Source: Holophagaceae bacterium
Lineage (GTDB): Bacteria > Acidobacteriota > Holophagae > Holophagales > Holophagaceae
Reading direction: 5' to 3'
Assembly (NCBI GenBank): GCA_025355915.1
Contig: JANXYT010000197.1
Coordinates: 1 to 11,454, forward strand
DNA: 11,454 nucleotides
Shown: one piece after another, positions 1 through 5,819 of the stretch
Layout: the number at the start of each line of letters is the position of its first letter
Numbering within the stretch: position 1 is the first letter of the stretch
Made by a program: the position numbers and the translations under genes
Notes under the pieces: generated by a model
What the model was told of the DNA's origin: nothing
Database searches by the model: none
Seen by the model: only the letters and a program-made list of their open reading frames with translations

Positions 1-542
1 GTGTAACCCAGCAATAGAATTCGACTCAGCTTGTCGTGTGTACCAAAGTCGTATTTCCGGCACTCCTCGATTCGCTGGGTCCCGAAGTCAAAGAGATCCC
101 ACATCCCCAGCTTGTGAGCATAGTTTCTGGGGAGAACCACCAGAGCGAAATCCGCACCTGCATGGAAATACATATGGCACTTGAGGAGATCCCTCAGGAT
201 CTTCTCTCGATTTGCCTTTTCAATTTCCACAGCAACCTTGTGTCCCTTGTAGCCGAAGGCGAAGTCCAATTCCTGTGGGATCTCATGGGGAAGTTTAAAG
301 TCCAAGTGCGTCGCACCAAGTTGGATCAGCCTGCTTTCCAGAGCGGCGTCGAAATTTGATGCCATCTGTCCCTGGTTGATGGCGGGATCTACAACCTGGA
401 ATTGGAAGTCCACTCGTTCAAGGCACCCCAGAATCGGCGCGAGCAGAGTGTGGGCTTCTCCTTCCTTTGGGTGGAGTTCGAACTGGGACGCATACATCGG
501 GAAGATCATCCCGAGATTGGTATTTGAGCTGGCTTGGTTCAT
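1..542 (-). CDS. Putative PD-(D/E)XK nuclease-like protein, third gene of the AbiE operon (3' end outside window)
   Basis: An open frame of 180 codons runs from ATG at 542 to the window edge without a stop. GGAG lies about 10 bases before the ATG, and the start is 17 bases after the stop of the AbiEii toxin gene, so the two are probably co-transcribed. The visible part reads as a compact mixed alpha/beta protein with no signal peptide or membrane segment. Residues 88-110 give an acidic strand ELDFAF (Asp93), then a strand ending in VEIEKANREK (Glu106, Glu108, Lys109). A helix and a hydrophobic strand, ADFALVVLP (130-138), follow. This order resembles the D...ExE or D...ExK core of PD-(D/E)XK nucleases such as the BamHI/BglII group. 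The fold is inferred from motif order, not a recognised family. The gene is AT-richer than the core genes (28 of the first 60 bases are G or C), which suggests transfer. The coding call is firm; the nuclease call is moderate. Confidence 0.72.
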   Translation of the reverse strand, partial: MNQASSNTNLGMIFPMYASQFELHPKEGEAHTLLAPILGCLERVDFQFQVVDPAINQGQMASNFDAALESRLIQLGATHLDFKLPHEIPQELDFAFGYKGHKVAVEIEKANREKILRDLLKCHMYFHAGADFALVVLPRNYAHKLGMWDLFDFGTQRIEECRKYDFGTHDKLSRILLLGY

Positions 543-560
543 TTTGGCCTTCTCCAGGCT

Positions 561-1583
561 TCATGCATTCAGTTCAGCCTCGGCCTCTGCCAGCTGGCGG
601 AGCAACTCACTGAAGGACGGTGGGGCCTCCAGGAACATGGGCAGCATGGATTCCAGGTCCCGTGCGAGCTCCCCGTGTCTGTGCTCAGGAGGCACCAAGT
701 GGAAGTTTCCAGGGATGGCGGTGTCATAGCTTGCCCATGACGAAGCAAAGAACCGAGACTTGTGCCGGATCACGTCCTGGAGAAGATCCAGGCGATCCAG
801 CGCCTTCGAGCGGCTGGGGTGCCGCCAAAGCGCTGCCATGTCCGAGTAGTGGCGCGACATGCGATCCCGAAGGGGCAGGTCGACCGGGCGATGGTACTCG
901 GCATGGAGGATCGTAGCCTTCTCCCAGAAGGTCCGTTCCAGTTCCAGAGCCACAACGGGGATCTTGAAATCCGTGAAGGCATCTCCAAGGACATCCGCCA
1001 GCATCGGCTGGATGACATGGTTCCCCGTGGGCTGCTGATCGGTCAGGGCACCCAGCTCCAACTTCACCTGCTTGGCGATGTAGCCACCCGCCTGTGGGAG
1101 CACCGACGGGTAGCGGAACCAGAGGTTGGGGGTGGTGGCCATTGGATCCAGCTCGTAATTCAGCCAGGAAGGCTGCGAGGAAGGCGTTCCAAGAATTTCG
1201 GCAATGGAGGCTTCCAGGGCGGGTTGGAATCGCTGAATGACACACGCCTCGCACGCATTGGCCAGTGATTTCATGCGCTTGCTCCGCTGAGTGGCCGATG
1301 GCGCGTCGTCCAGGTCGGCTTCCGAGAAGCCCAAGGAAGCGGGGGTCACGGCTAGATCGGCATCTTCGGAAAATCGCTCGATGACGCCGAAGACCTTCGA
1401 CAGGGAAGTCCCACCCTTGAACACCACGCTGGAGGCCATGGCTGGCGTGGCGTAGATTCGCCCCAGGACCCAGCAGACCCAAAAATCCTTCTCGACGATC
1501 ACGGGCAGGATGCCTCGCCGGGCTGCCACCTGTTCGATGATGAGCCGACGCTCAGCCATGGGGAGCAGGGCAAAGGCACTCAT
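561..1583 (-). CDS. abiEii: AbiEii/AbiGii-family nucleotidyltransferase toxin
   Basis: This is a 340-residue toxin of a type IV toxin-antitoxin system. Family members are cytoplasmic nucleotidyltransferases with a DNA polymerase beta-like fold that arrest growth during phage infection; the related mycobacterial MenT toxins modify tRNA. The signatures appear in the expected order: EKDFWV (31-36), then FKGGTSLSKVFGVIERFSEDADL (55-77), split here as the GGTS loop (57-60) and the metal-binding Asp74/Asp76. Next come KLELG (174-178), ERTFWEKATILH (216-227) and SRHYSD (243-248). All key residues seem intact and the length is usual for the family. The ATG overlaps the antitoxin stop as ATGA (4 bp), and GGGAGAAG precedes it. 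Coupled translation of antitoxin then toxin is the normal AbiE arrangement. The target in this host cannot be read from sequence. Confidence 0.93.
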   Translation of the reverse strand: MSAFALLPMAERRLIIEQVAARRGILPVIVEKDFWVCWVLGRIYATPAMASSVVFKGGTSLSKVFGVIERFSEDADLAVTPASLGFSEADLDDAPSATQRSKRMKSLANACEACVIQRFQPALEASIAEILGTPSSQPSWLNYELDPMATTPNLWFRYPSVLPQAGGYIAKQVKLELGALTDQQPTGNHVIQPMLADVLGDAFTDFKIPVVALELERTFWEKATILHAEYHRPVDLPLRDRMSRHYSDMAALWRHPSRSKALDRLDLLQDVIRHKSRFFASSWASYDTAIPGNFHLVPPEHRHGELARDLESMLPMFLEAPPSFSELLRQLAEAEAELNA

Positions 1584-2221
1584 GCGTCTTCTCCCGAGAT
1601 GTAGCGCAGGAAGGGATGCATCCAGGCGGGCGCCAAGGGCAGATCCTTCAACAATCGCTTCCGGTCCTTGAGGTTCAGGGTTTCCCGAAGATGGGCCACG
1701 CGCGCCTTGGTGACATGGTCCTTCCCTAGGCTCCGCAGGGCCGCAAAGACCAGGCTGCTCGTCGAAGCGGCGCTGCCGACTTGGCGCAGGCCGCGCTGCT
1801 TGAGCTGCACCGTGAGCGGCCCCACCTTCACGATATGGCCGGGGCCGTCCGTGAGAAACACCGCCTTGACCGGAACCTGCTCTGAAAGGCCCAGGAGGTT
1901 GGCGGCCATGGCTTCCATAGGCTGGATCTTGGCGCCATCCCTACGAGCCAGGGCCTGGGCGATGGCCTCGGCCGTGGGCAGAAGTTCGCCCAGCAAGGGA
2001 TGGGTTCGGGAGACATCGTAGAGCCCCCGGGCAAGATGCCGAAGGCTGCCCCCCCGCACGAGCCGAAGAAAGGCCATGCCCACACTGTGGGGTGATCCAA
2101 GATCCAGGAAGTCGAAAGGCGTGAACACCCGGCCTGGTTCAACCCGTGTTTGTCGCACAATGCGCTGCGCGAGCTTCTTGCTGATGGTCGACGATTTCAG
2201 GTCCTGGCGAGCGGAAGGCAT
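1580..2221 (-). CDS. abiEi: AbiEi-type antitoxin and autorepressor (DUF6088-like)
   Basis: This is the antitoxin of the AbiE pair, 213 residues from the start preferred here. AbiEi proteins carry an N-terminal winged helix that represses their own promoter through inverted repeats; a C-terminal domain gives the antitoxin effect without stable toxin binding. The winged-helix pattern is clear at about residues 30-70: GRVFTPFDFLDLG, then a helix, then FLRLVRGGSLRHLARGLYD. The frame is open up to an ATG at 2278. I prefer the ATG at 2219-2221 because GGAAGGA stands five bases before it, while the ATGs at 2278 and 2260 have no ribosome site and the extra residues (proline- and serine-rich) look non-conserved. 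If 2221 is right, the leader mRNA downstream of the 2283-2318 operator is about 60 bases. The stop overlaps the toxin start by 4 bp. Confidence 0.87.
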   Translation of the reverse strand: MPSARQDLKSSTISKKLAQRIVRQTRVEPGRVFTPFDFLDLGSPHSVGMAFLRLVRGGSLRHLARGLYDVSRTHPLLGELLPTAEAIAQALARRDGAKIQPMEAMAANLLGLSEQVPVKAVFLTDGPGHIVKVGPLTVQLKQRGLRQVGSAASTSSLVFAALRSLGKDHVTKARVAHLRETLNLKDRKRLLKDLPLAPAWMHPFLRYISGEDA

Positions 2222-2282
2222 TGGAGTCCTTCCAGAAGGGATGTCAGGCAGGGAAGGCATGCTGGAATATTGGTGCATGTTA

Positions 2283-2318
2283 GTTAAAAAAACAATGTCT
2301 AATTTTTAACACATTGTT
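2283..2318 (-). promoter_or_regulatory. Candidate AbiEi operator: two interleaved perfect 8-bp inverted repeats
   Basis: The order is GTTAAAAA (2283-2290), AACAATGT (2291-2298), CTAA, TTTTTAAC (2303-2310), ACATTGTT (2311-2318). The first block is the exact reverse complement of the third and the second of the fourth, each pair offset by 20 bp. It lies 62 bp upstream of the preferred AbiEi start in an AT-rich stretch (about 2281-2350) that must carry the operon promoter. AbiEi proteins are known to repress through inverted repeats at their own promoters. I could not assign convincing -35 and -10 boxes; TATAAA on the minus strand (2320-2325) is a possible -10 but lacks a good partner. Confidence 0.6.
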
Positions 2319-2766
2319 ATTTATATTTATTCATAAAAACTTGTATTAGGCATGTTGCACCAATTTTTGGATTCTCGTAATAGTTGCCGTGTATCATTCG
2401 GTCACGGTCCATAGAGGTGCCATCTTCACCAGGAGGTAGCGCGCCCGCGATCACCCAGCCAGGATTCTAGATCTCACGCTCATTCTTCAGACAAGCAGGA
2501 CCGTGAGATGACCGTCACTCCATGGCTGGGGTTACAAGATATTGCTGGCGTTGCGAAGCAGAAGGCTGCCGAGATTGAAGAAGCCGTCATCGATCTCCTT
2601 GCCTATACCCGCTCAGGTCAGCGAAGCTGGCGCAGCAGCATCAAACTTACCTCGAAATCAAAGGAGACTGCCCCCGGCTCCCGGCAGAGCTAGCAATAGC
2701 GCAAGGGGAACCCCTGCCCAGGTGCCCATTCCTTGAGTTGCACCTCTATTGCACTTGCCATACTTT
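2319..2766. other. Gene-poor stretch between the abiE control region and the tRNA-Arg terminator
   Basis: No confident gene is seen here. Small structures are a hairpin CCGTG/CACGG (2387-2391 with 2403-2407), an 8-bp inverted repeat (2471-2478 with 2502-2509), and a 10-bp inverted repeat ATAGAGGTGC (2411-2420) matched by its reverse complement at 2740-2749. GTTGCACC occurs at 2354-2361 and again at 2737-2744. A short rightward frame at 2508-2693 is listed separately. The stretch could be island junction DNA or decayed sequence; nothing shows which. Confidence 0.4.
2508..2693 (+). CDS. Doubtful small ORF, 61 residues, no recognised family
   Basis: An ATG at 2508 opens a 61-codon frame with a weak AGGA about ten bases upstream. 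The first half is plausible protein, with a possible amphipathic helix over AGVAKQKAAEIEEAVIDLLA (residues 14-33). The second half is basic and serine-rich without a pattern. An 8-bp inverted repeat (ATCTCACG at 2471-2478, CGTGAGAT at 2502-2509) overlaps the start codon, so a transcript could hide its own start. A small hairpin followed by four T residues (2768-2802) lies downstream on the same strand. It may be a real small gene, a remnant of a larger one, or chance. Confidence 0.2.
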   Translation: MTVTPWLGLQDIAGVAKQKAAEIEEAVIDLLAYTRSGQRSWRSSIKLTSKSKETAPGSRQS

Positions 2767-2767
2767 G

Positions 2768-2802
2768 AAAGATTCACTTCGAGGCGAAGTGGCGGATCTT
2801 TT
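2768..2802 (+). terminator. Hairpin followed by T residues, possible rightward terminator
   Basis: AAAGAT (2768-2773) pairs with ATCTTT (2796-2801), and inside it ACTTCG (2776-2781) pairs with CGAAGT (2785-2790) around a three-base loop. The two stems are joined by an asymmetric internal loop (tc against ggcgg). The run of four Ts at the 3' side (2799-2802) fits a terminator for a rightward transcript. It may equally be a structured element of the leftward transcript beyond the tRNA terminator. Confidence 0.3.
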
Positions 2803-2817
2803 GAAAGACAGGTGAAC

Positions 2818-2866
2818 GCAAGAAACCCCCGTCAGCACTGGGCTTCAGGGGGTCAGCAGTTCTTGC
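2818..2866 (-). terminator. Intrinsic terminator downstream of tRNA-Arg
   Basis: On the minus strand ACCCCC (2848-2853) pairs with GGGGGT (2825-2830), followed directly by TTTCTT. An outer 7-bp pair, GCAAGAA (2860-2866) with TTCTTGC (2818-2824), can close the whole element, leaving an unpaired CTGCTG on one side. An inner AGC/GCT pair is possible within the loop. Its place a few bases beyond the tRNA 3' end fits the end of the tRNA transcript. Confidence 0.6.
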
Positions 2867-2869
2867 AGG

Positions 2870-2946
2870 TGGTGGTCCCGATACGATTCGAACGTACGAC
2901 CCTCAGATTCGTAGTCTGATGCTCTATCCAGCTGAGCTACGGGACC
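2870..2946 (-). tRNA. tRNA-Arg, anticodon ACG
   Basis: The minus strand folds as a complete cloverleaf: acceptor GGTCCCG with CGGGACC, D arm GCTC/GAGC around AGCTGGATA, anticodon stem TCAGA/TCTGA around loop CTACGAA (anticodon ACG), variable GGGTC, and T arm GTACG/CGTAT with loop TTCGAAT and one G-U pair. The discriminator base is A and CCA is encoded (2870-2872). In bacteria the A at the first anticodon position is normally deaminated to inosine, so this tRNA would read CGU, CGC and CGA. It begins 17 bases after the stop of the upstream glycerol-3-phosphate dehydrogenase gene on the same strand, so read-through from that gene is possible. Confidence 0.96.
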
Positions 2947-2963
2947 GCATTGAAAGAATGATT

Positions 2964-4211
2964 CTACCGGATCTGCGGGAGGTGTCCATCCCAAAGGCGC
3001 AGGGGCTCGGTGCGCGAGGCTTGGCAGCGGAATCCAGTGAGGTCTGTGGCCAGCTGGTCCATGAGGGCGCGGGCGGTGGTGAGCTTGCCGCCGAGCACCA
3101 GGGTCAGGTTGCCAAAGCGCGCATGCTTTTCCAGAATCGCCTCGCGGCTGAGGTGGGAGGTGGCACCGTCGGCGGCCACCAGGGGCCGCACACCCAGTTC
3201 CTCGGCACGCACCGGCAGCCGCCGCCAGGGGATGGCGGGCAGGTTGGATACCAGGGCCTCGAACAGTTCCTCGCGCTCAGCGGGCACGATGGGCACCCAC
3301 CCATCCGCGACCTCCCGTTCGGTCGTCCCGACCTGCAGCATGCCGTCCCGCGGGATCACGAAGAGGATGCGTCCCTTGGGCCGACGGATGGCCCAGGGCC
3401 GCTCGCATCCGGGCACCGGGTCGAACCAGAGGTGGATGCCGGAGGAGAGGCGCAGGCGCTTCCGGGTGTCGCCAAACCAGCGGGCCAGGGCGCCATCGGT
3501 CCAGGGCCCCAGGGCGAAGACCCACCGGCGGGCGCGAAGCTGCCGGAGGGTCCCGTCGCGCCGGTCCCTCAACCGCGCCGATCGCAACCCTTCTTCGGCG
3601 ATTTCGAAGCTCTCGGGTGAGTGGAATTCCAGCAGCGCCGCTTCGCTGGAGGCGGCCAGATCCTTCGTGAGCCCCCGGTCCCAGGTCATGAGGTCGGCAT
3701 AGGCCGTGGCGCCGCGGAATGGTCCCCCAGTGCTGCGCGGATCGGCTGCAAACACTTGGTCCAGTACATGGCCTCGCTTCAGTGCCTCGGGCCAGCCCGG
3801 CCGTTCCGCGCCCCAGTGGTCGTAGAGACCGATGCCAACCCGGTGGGCCAGACCCTCCGCCCAGTAGCGATGGGGCATCCAGAAGGCCTCCCAGCGGCAG
3901 CGGTGGGGGGCGAGGCGGGCCCAGGTGGCGCGTTCGACCAGGCCCTCCCGCATCTGGCGGATGTCGCCCGTGAGCATGTAGCGGATGCCGCCGTGCAGGA
4001 GTTGGCTGGACCACTGGCTGGTGCCGCCGCCCACCTCTCCTTTGTCCACCAGCGCGCAGGATATGCCGCGCAGGGTCAGCTCCCGCGCCAGGGCCGCACC
4101 GTGGATGCCGGCGCCGAGGATGGCGACCTCCACCTCCAGGGTCGCGGGCAGCGCACAAAGGCCATCGGGTGCAGCGGGCCAGGCAGGTTCAGGCACGAAC
4201 GCCTCCAGCAC
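2964..4211 (-). CDS. FAD-dependent glycerol-3-phosphate dehydrogenase homologue, short form
   Basis: The 415-residue protein belongs to the DAO/GlpD family, which oxidises sn-glycerol 3-phosphate to dihydroxyacetone phosphate at the membrane face and passes electrons to quinone. It has the N-terminal FAD-binding GAGIHG (33-38) with a following acidic VDKGE, the GlpD signature SSQLLHGGIRYM (68-79), and the C-terminal FAD-contact GGKLTT (374-379). E. coli GlpD is about 500 residues; the extra C-terminal helical domain is missing here, so the substrate is less certain than the family. The start is GTG at 4209-4211, with an in-frame TGA directly before it, so no longer form exists; AAGGG lies about eleven bases upstream. 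No glycerol kinase or facilitator gene is in view. The MFS gene is divergent from it across a mobile repeat. Confidence 0.85.
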   Translation of the reverse strand: MLEAFVPEPAWPAAPDGLCALPATLEVEVAILGAGIHGAALARELTLRGISCALVDKGEVGGGTSQWSSQLLHGGIRYMLTGDIRQMREGLVERATWARLAPHRCRWEAFWMPHRYWAEGLAHRVGIGLYDHWGAERPGWPEALKRGHVLDQVFAADPRSTGGPFRGATAYADLMTWDRGLTKDLAASSEAALLEFHSPESFEIAEEGLRSARLRDRRDGTLRQLRARRWVFALGPWTDGALARWFGDTRKRLRLSSGIHLWFDPVPGCERPWAIRRPKGRILFVIPRDGMLQVGTTEREVADGWVPIVPAEREELFEALVSNLPAIPWRRLPVRAEELGVRPLVAADGATSHLSREAILEKHARFGNLTLVLGGKLTTARALMDQLATDLTGFRCQASRTEPLRLWDGHLPQIR

Positions 4212-4263
4212 TCAGTGTGACTGACCCTTGAATGGGGATCCATTCGCATGAACCATGGACTAA

Positions 4264-4529
4264 GAGTGCCTAACAAAACTCCGACGGAGCCGCGATGAAG
4301 CCAGGCAGGATGAACCGTAAGGAAGGGCCCGCAGGGCAACGTGGTTCGTTGTTCAAGGGATTTGACTCGGGCCTCCGGCCCTCGCCCTTCGGGCCGCCAT
4401 CGGCTTCGCCGATGCGGTCCTATTCGCCTTTGGCGAATGGTGACGCCGCGGAGCGCCTGCCTGGCTTCATCCCTCCGGGCGAGGGGCGGCGGGCGTCGCG
4501 CGACCCCGTGGGAGTTTTGTTAGGCACTC
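4264..4529. mobile_element. MITE-like structured element with nested inverted repeats
   Basis: The 266-bp element is bounded by a perfect 19-bp terminal inverted repeat, GAGTGCCTAACAAAACTCC (4264-4282), with its reverse complement at 4511-4529. The match extends to 20 bp if flanking A/T are counted (4263, 4530). TAA stands directly outside both ends (4261-4263 and 4530-4532), a probable 3-bp target duplication; CTAA is shared if one end base overlaps. A second perfect 16-bp inverted repeat, GATGAAGCCAGGCAGG (4294-4309) with 4456-4471, is nested inside. The middle is a row of triloop hairpins, and a 10-bp palindrome GTCGCGCGAC lies at 4495-4504. It encodes no transposase, so movement would need an enzyme in trans; short TA-type duplications fit IS5-family relatives, which is inference. 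It separates two divergent genes and ends 27 bases before the MFS start. Confidence 0.75.
4369..4438. repeat. Four tandem triloop hairpins inside the mobile element
   Basis: Four adjacent stems each close on three bases: GGGCC-tcc-GGCCC (4369-4381), GCCC-ttc-GGGC (4384-4394), CATCGGC-ttc-GCCGATG (4398-4414), ATTCGCC-ttt-GGCGAAT (4422-4438). The third can be lengthened with CCGC/GCGG across a one-base bulge. All stems are perfect. In RNA or single-stranded DNA this would be a comb of hairpins inside the larger stem made by the nested repeats. Confidence 0.75.
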
Positions 4530-4556
4530 TAAACCCCAGTCATCCGGAGTAACCCG

Positions 4557-5783
4557 ATGAAACCTCATTCCTGGAAGAGCATCGTCAACCTCACCGTGAT
4601 CGTCGGTGCCCTTGGCTACTTTGTGGACATCTTCGACCTGATCCTCTTTCCCATCGTCCGCACAAGCAGCCTTGCGGACCTCGGCGTGCCCCCGGATCAG
4701 ATCCTCCCCACCTTCGTCTACCTCTTCAACTACCAGATGATTGGGATGCTCGTCGGGGGGGTGCTGTGGGGCATTCTGGGCGACAAGAAGGGCCGCATGT
4801 CTGTGCTCTTTGGGAGCATCACGCTCTACTCCCTGGCGAACATCGCCAACGCCTTCGTGACCACCATTCCCGCCTACGCCGCCATGCGGTTCCTCGCGGG
4901 GCTGGGACTCTCGGGCGAACTCGGGGCTGCCATTACCCTCGTGAGCGAAGTGCTGCCCAAAGAGATCCGTAGCTATGGCACCGCCGTGGTGGCGAGCGTG
5001 GGGATCACCGGGGCCCTGGTGGCCGACCTCGTGGGCAACACCCTGTCGTGGCAAGGGGCTTTCATCACGGGCGGTGTCCTGGGCCTGATGCTCCTCGTCC
5101 TCCGCATCAAGGTGACGGACTCCGGGATGTTCAAGAACCTCGCGCATCAGAACGTGTCCAAGGGGAACTTCCTGATGCTGTTCACCACCCGCGCTCGCTT
5201 CATGCGCTACCTGCGCAGCATCCTCATCGGCGTCCCCATCTGGTACGTGGTGGCGATCCTGGTCGCCTCGTCGCCCGAGCTTTCGAAGAGCCTCGGCGTC
5301 GTGGGCGCCGTGAACCCCGGCCATGCCATTGCTTCGTGCTACCTCGGCCTGGCCGTCGGCGATCTAGGATCGGGGTTCATCAGCCAGTGGATCGCCAGCC
5401 GGAAGAAGACGGTCCTGCTGTTTCAGGGGCTCACGCTGGCGACGGTGCTGATCACCCTGCTCAGCCGCGGGGTCTCCGCGCAGACCTACTACCTGCTGTG
5501 TGTGGCTCTCGGCTTCTCCGCAGGCTACTGGGCGGTGTTCGTCACCATCGCCAGCGAGCAATTCGGCACCAACATGCGGGCCACGGTGACCGTCACCGTC
5601 CCCAACTTCGTCCGGGGGGCCGTCGTCCCCATCACCACCAGCTTCCTGGCCCTCAAGGCCCACTGGGGCATCGTCAACTCCGCGCTGTTCATCGGTATGT
5701 GCTGCCTGGCCCTCGGCGCCCTTAGCCTCTGGGGCATGGAGGAGACCCACGCGAAGGACCTGAACTTTCTTGAAGTGGATTGA
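4557..5783 (+). CDS. MFS transporter, substrate unknown
   Basis: The 408-residue inner-membrane protein is a secondary transporter of the major facilitator superfamily with about 12 hydrophobic segments. The loop between helices 2 and 3 has the family motif GILGDKKGRM (72-81), and helix 4 carries RFLAGLGLSGELG (111-123). Helix 1 contains two acids, in YFVDIFD (21-27), as in several proton-coupled metabolite symporters. I recognise the general subgroup (metabolite:proton symporter-like proteins with an FNYQMIGM...WGILGDKKGR stretch) but not a substrate. The start at 4557 has CCGGAGT about nine bases upstream. The mobile element ends 27 bases before the ATG, so the promoter must lie within or beyond it. 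The gene converges with the short-chain dehydrogenase gene, leaving 36 bp between stops. Confidence 0.87.
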   Translation: MKPHSWKSIVNLTVIVGALGYFVDIFDLILFPIVRTSSLADLGVPPDQILPTFVYLFNYQMIGMLVGGVLWGILGDKKGRMSVLFGSITLYSLANIANAFVTTIPAYAAMRFLAGLGLSGELGAAITLVSEVLPKEIRSYGTAVVASVGITGALVADLVGNTLSWQGAFITGGVLGLMLLVLRIKVTDSGMFKNLAHQNVSKGNFLMLFTTRARFMRYLRSILIGVPIWYVVAILVASSPELSKSLGVVGAVNPGHAIASCYLGLAVGDLGSGFISQWIASRKKTVLLFQGLTLATVLITLLSRGVSAQTYYLLCVALGFSAGYWAVFVTIASEQFGTNMRATVTVTVPNFVRGAVVPITTSFLALKAHWGIVNSALFIGMCCLALGALSLWGMEETHAKDLNFLEVD

Positions 5784-5785
5784 AC

Positions 5786-5800
5786 CGCGAAACAGTCGCG
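5786..5800. terminator. Small hairpin between convergent genes, weak terminator candidate
   Basis: CGCGA (5786-5790) pairs with TCGCG (5796-5800) around a five-base loop in the 36-bp gap between the MFS and dehydrogenase stops. No T run follows on either strand, so this is at best a weak or Rho-assisted end. Confidence 0.25.
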
Positions 5801-5819
5801 CATCACCTGGCCAGTGGGC

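Noticed and set aside
36..359. Rightward 107-codon frame at the left end.
   Set aside because: It lies antisense to the open leftward nuclease-like frame, which has a ribosome site, operon spacing and a better protein pattern.
2222..2278. Longer AbiEi start at 2278.
   Set aside because: No ribosome site precedes that ATG or the one at 2260, while GGAAGGA precedes the ATG at 2221. The winged-helix domain begins after the later start.
2411..2749. 10-bp inverted repeat ATAGAGGTGC/GCACCTCTAT, 320 bp apart, as possible ends of a mobile element.
   Set aside because: A 10-bp match is not rare at this scale, it does not extend, and no target duplication or coding content supports an element.
4269..4525. 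GCCTAAC and GTTAGGC in the element ends match the integron attC core pattern RYYYAAC/GTTRRRY.
   Set aside because: The pairing is perfect for 19-20 bp and runs past the core, with no unpaired spacer or extrahelical bases as real attC sites have. The element is also longer than usual, and no integrase or second site is seen.
4295..4552. Rightward 85-codon frame within the mobile element.
   Set aside because: It runs across the hairpins and both inverted repeats, has no family pattern, and the frame is a by-product of the GC-rich repeats.
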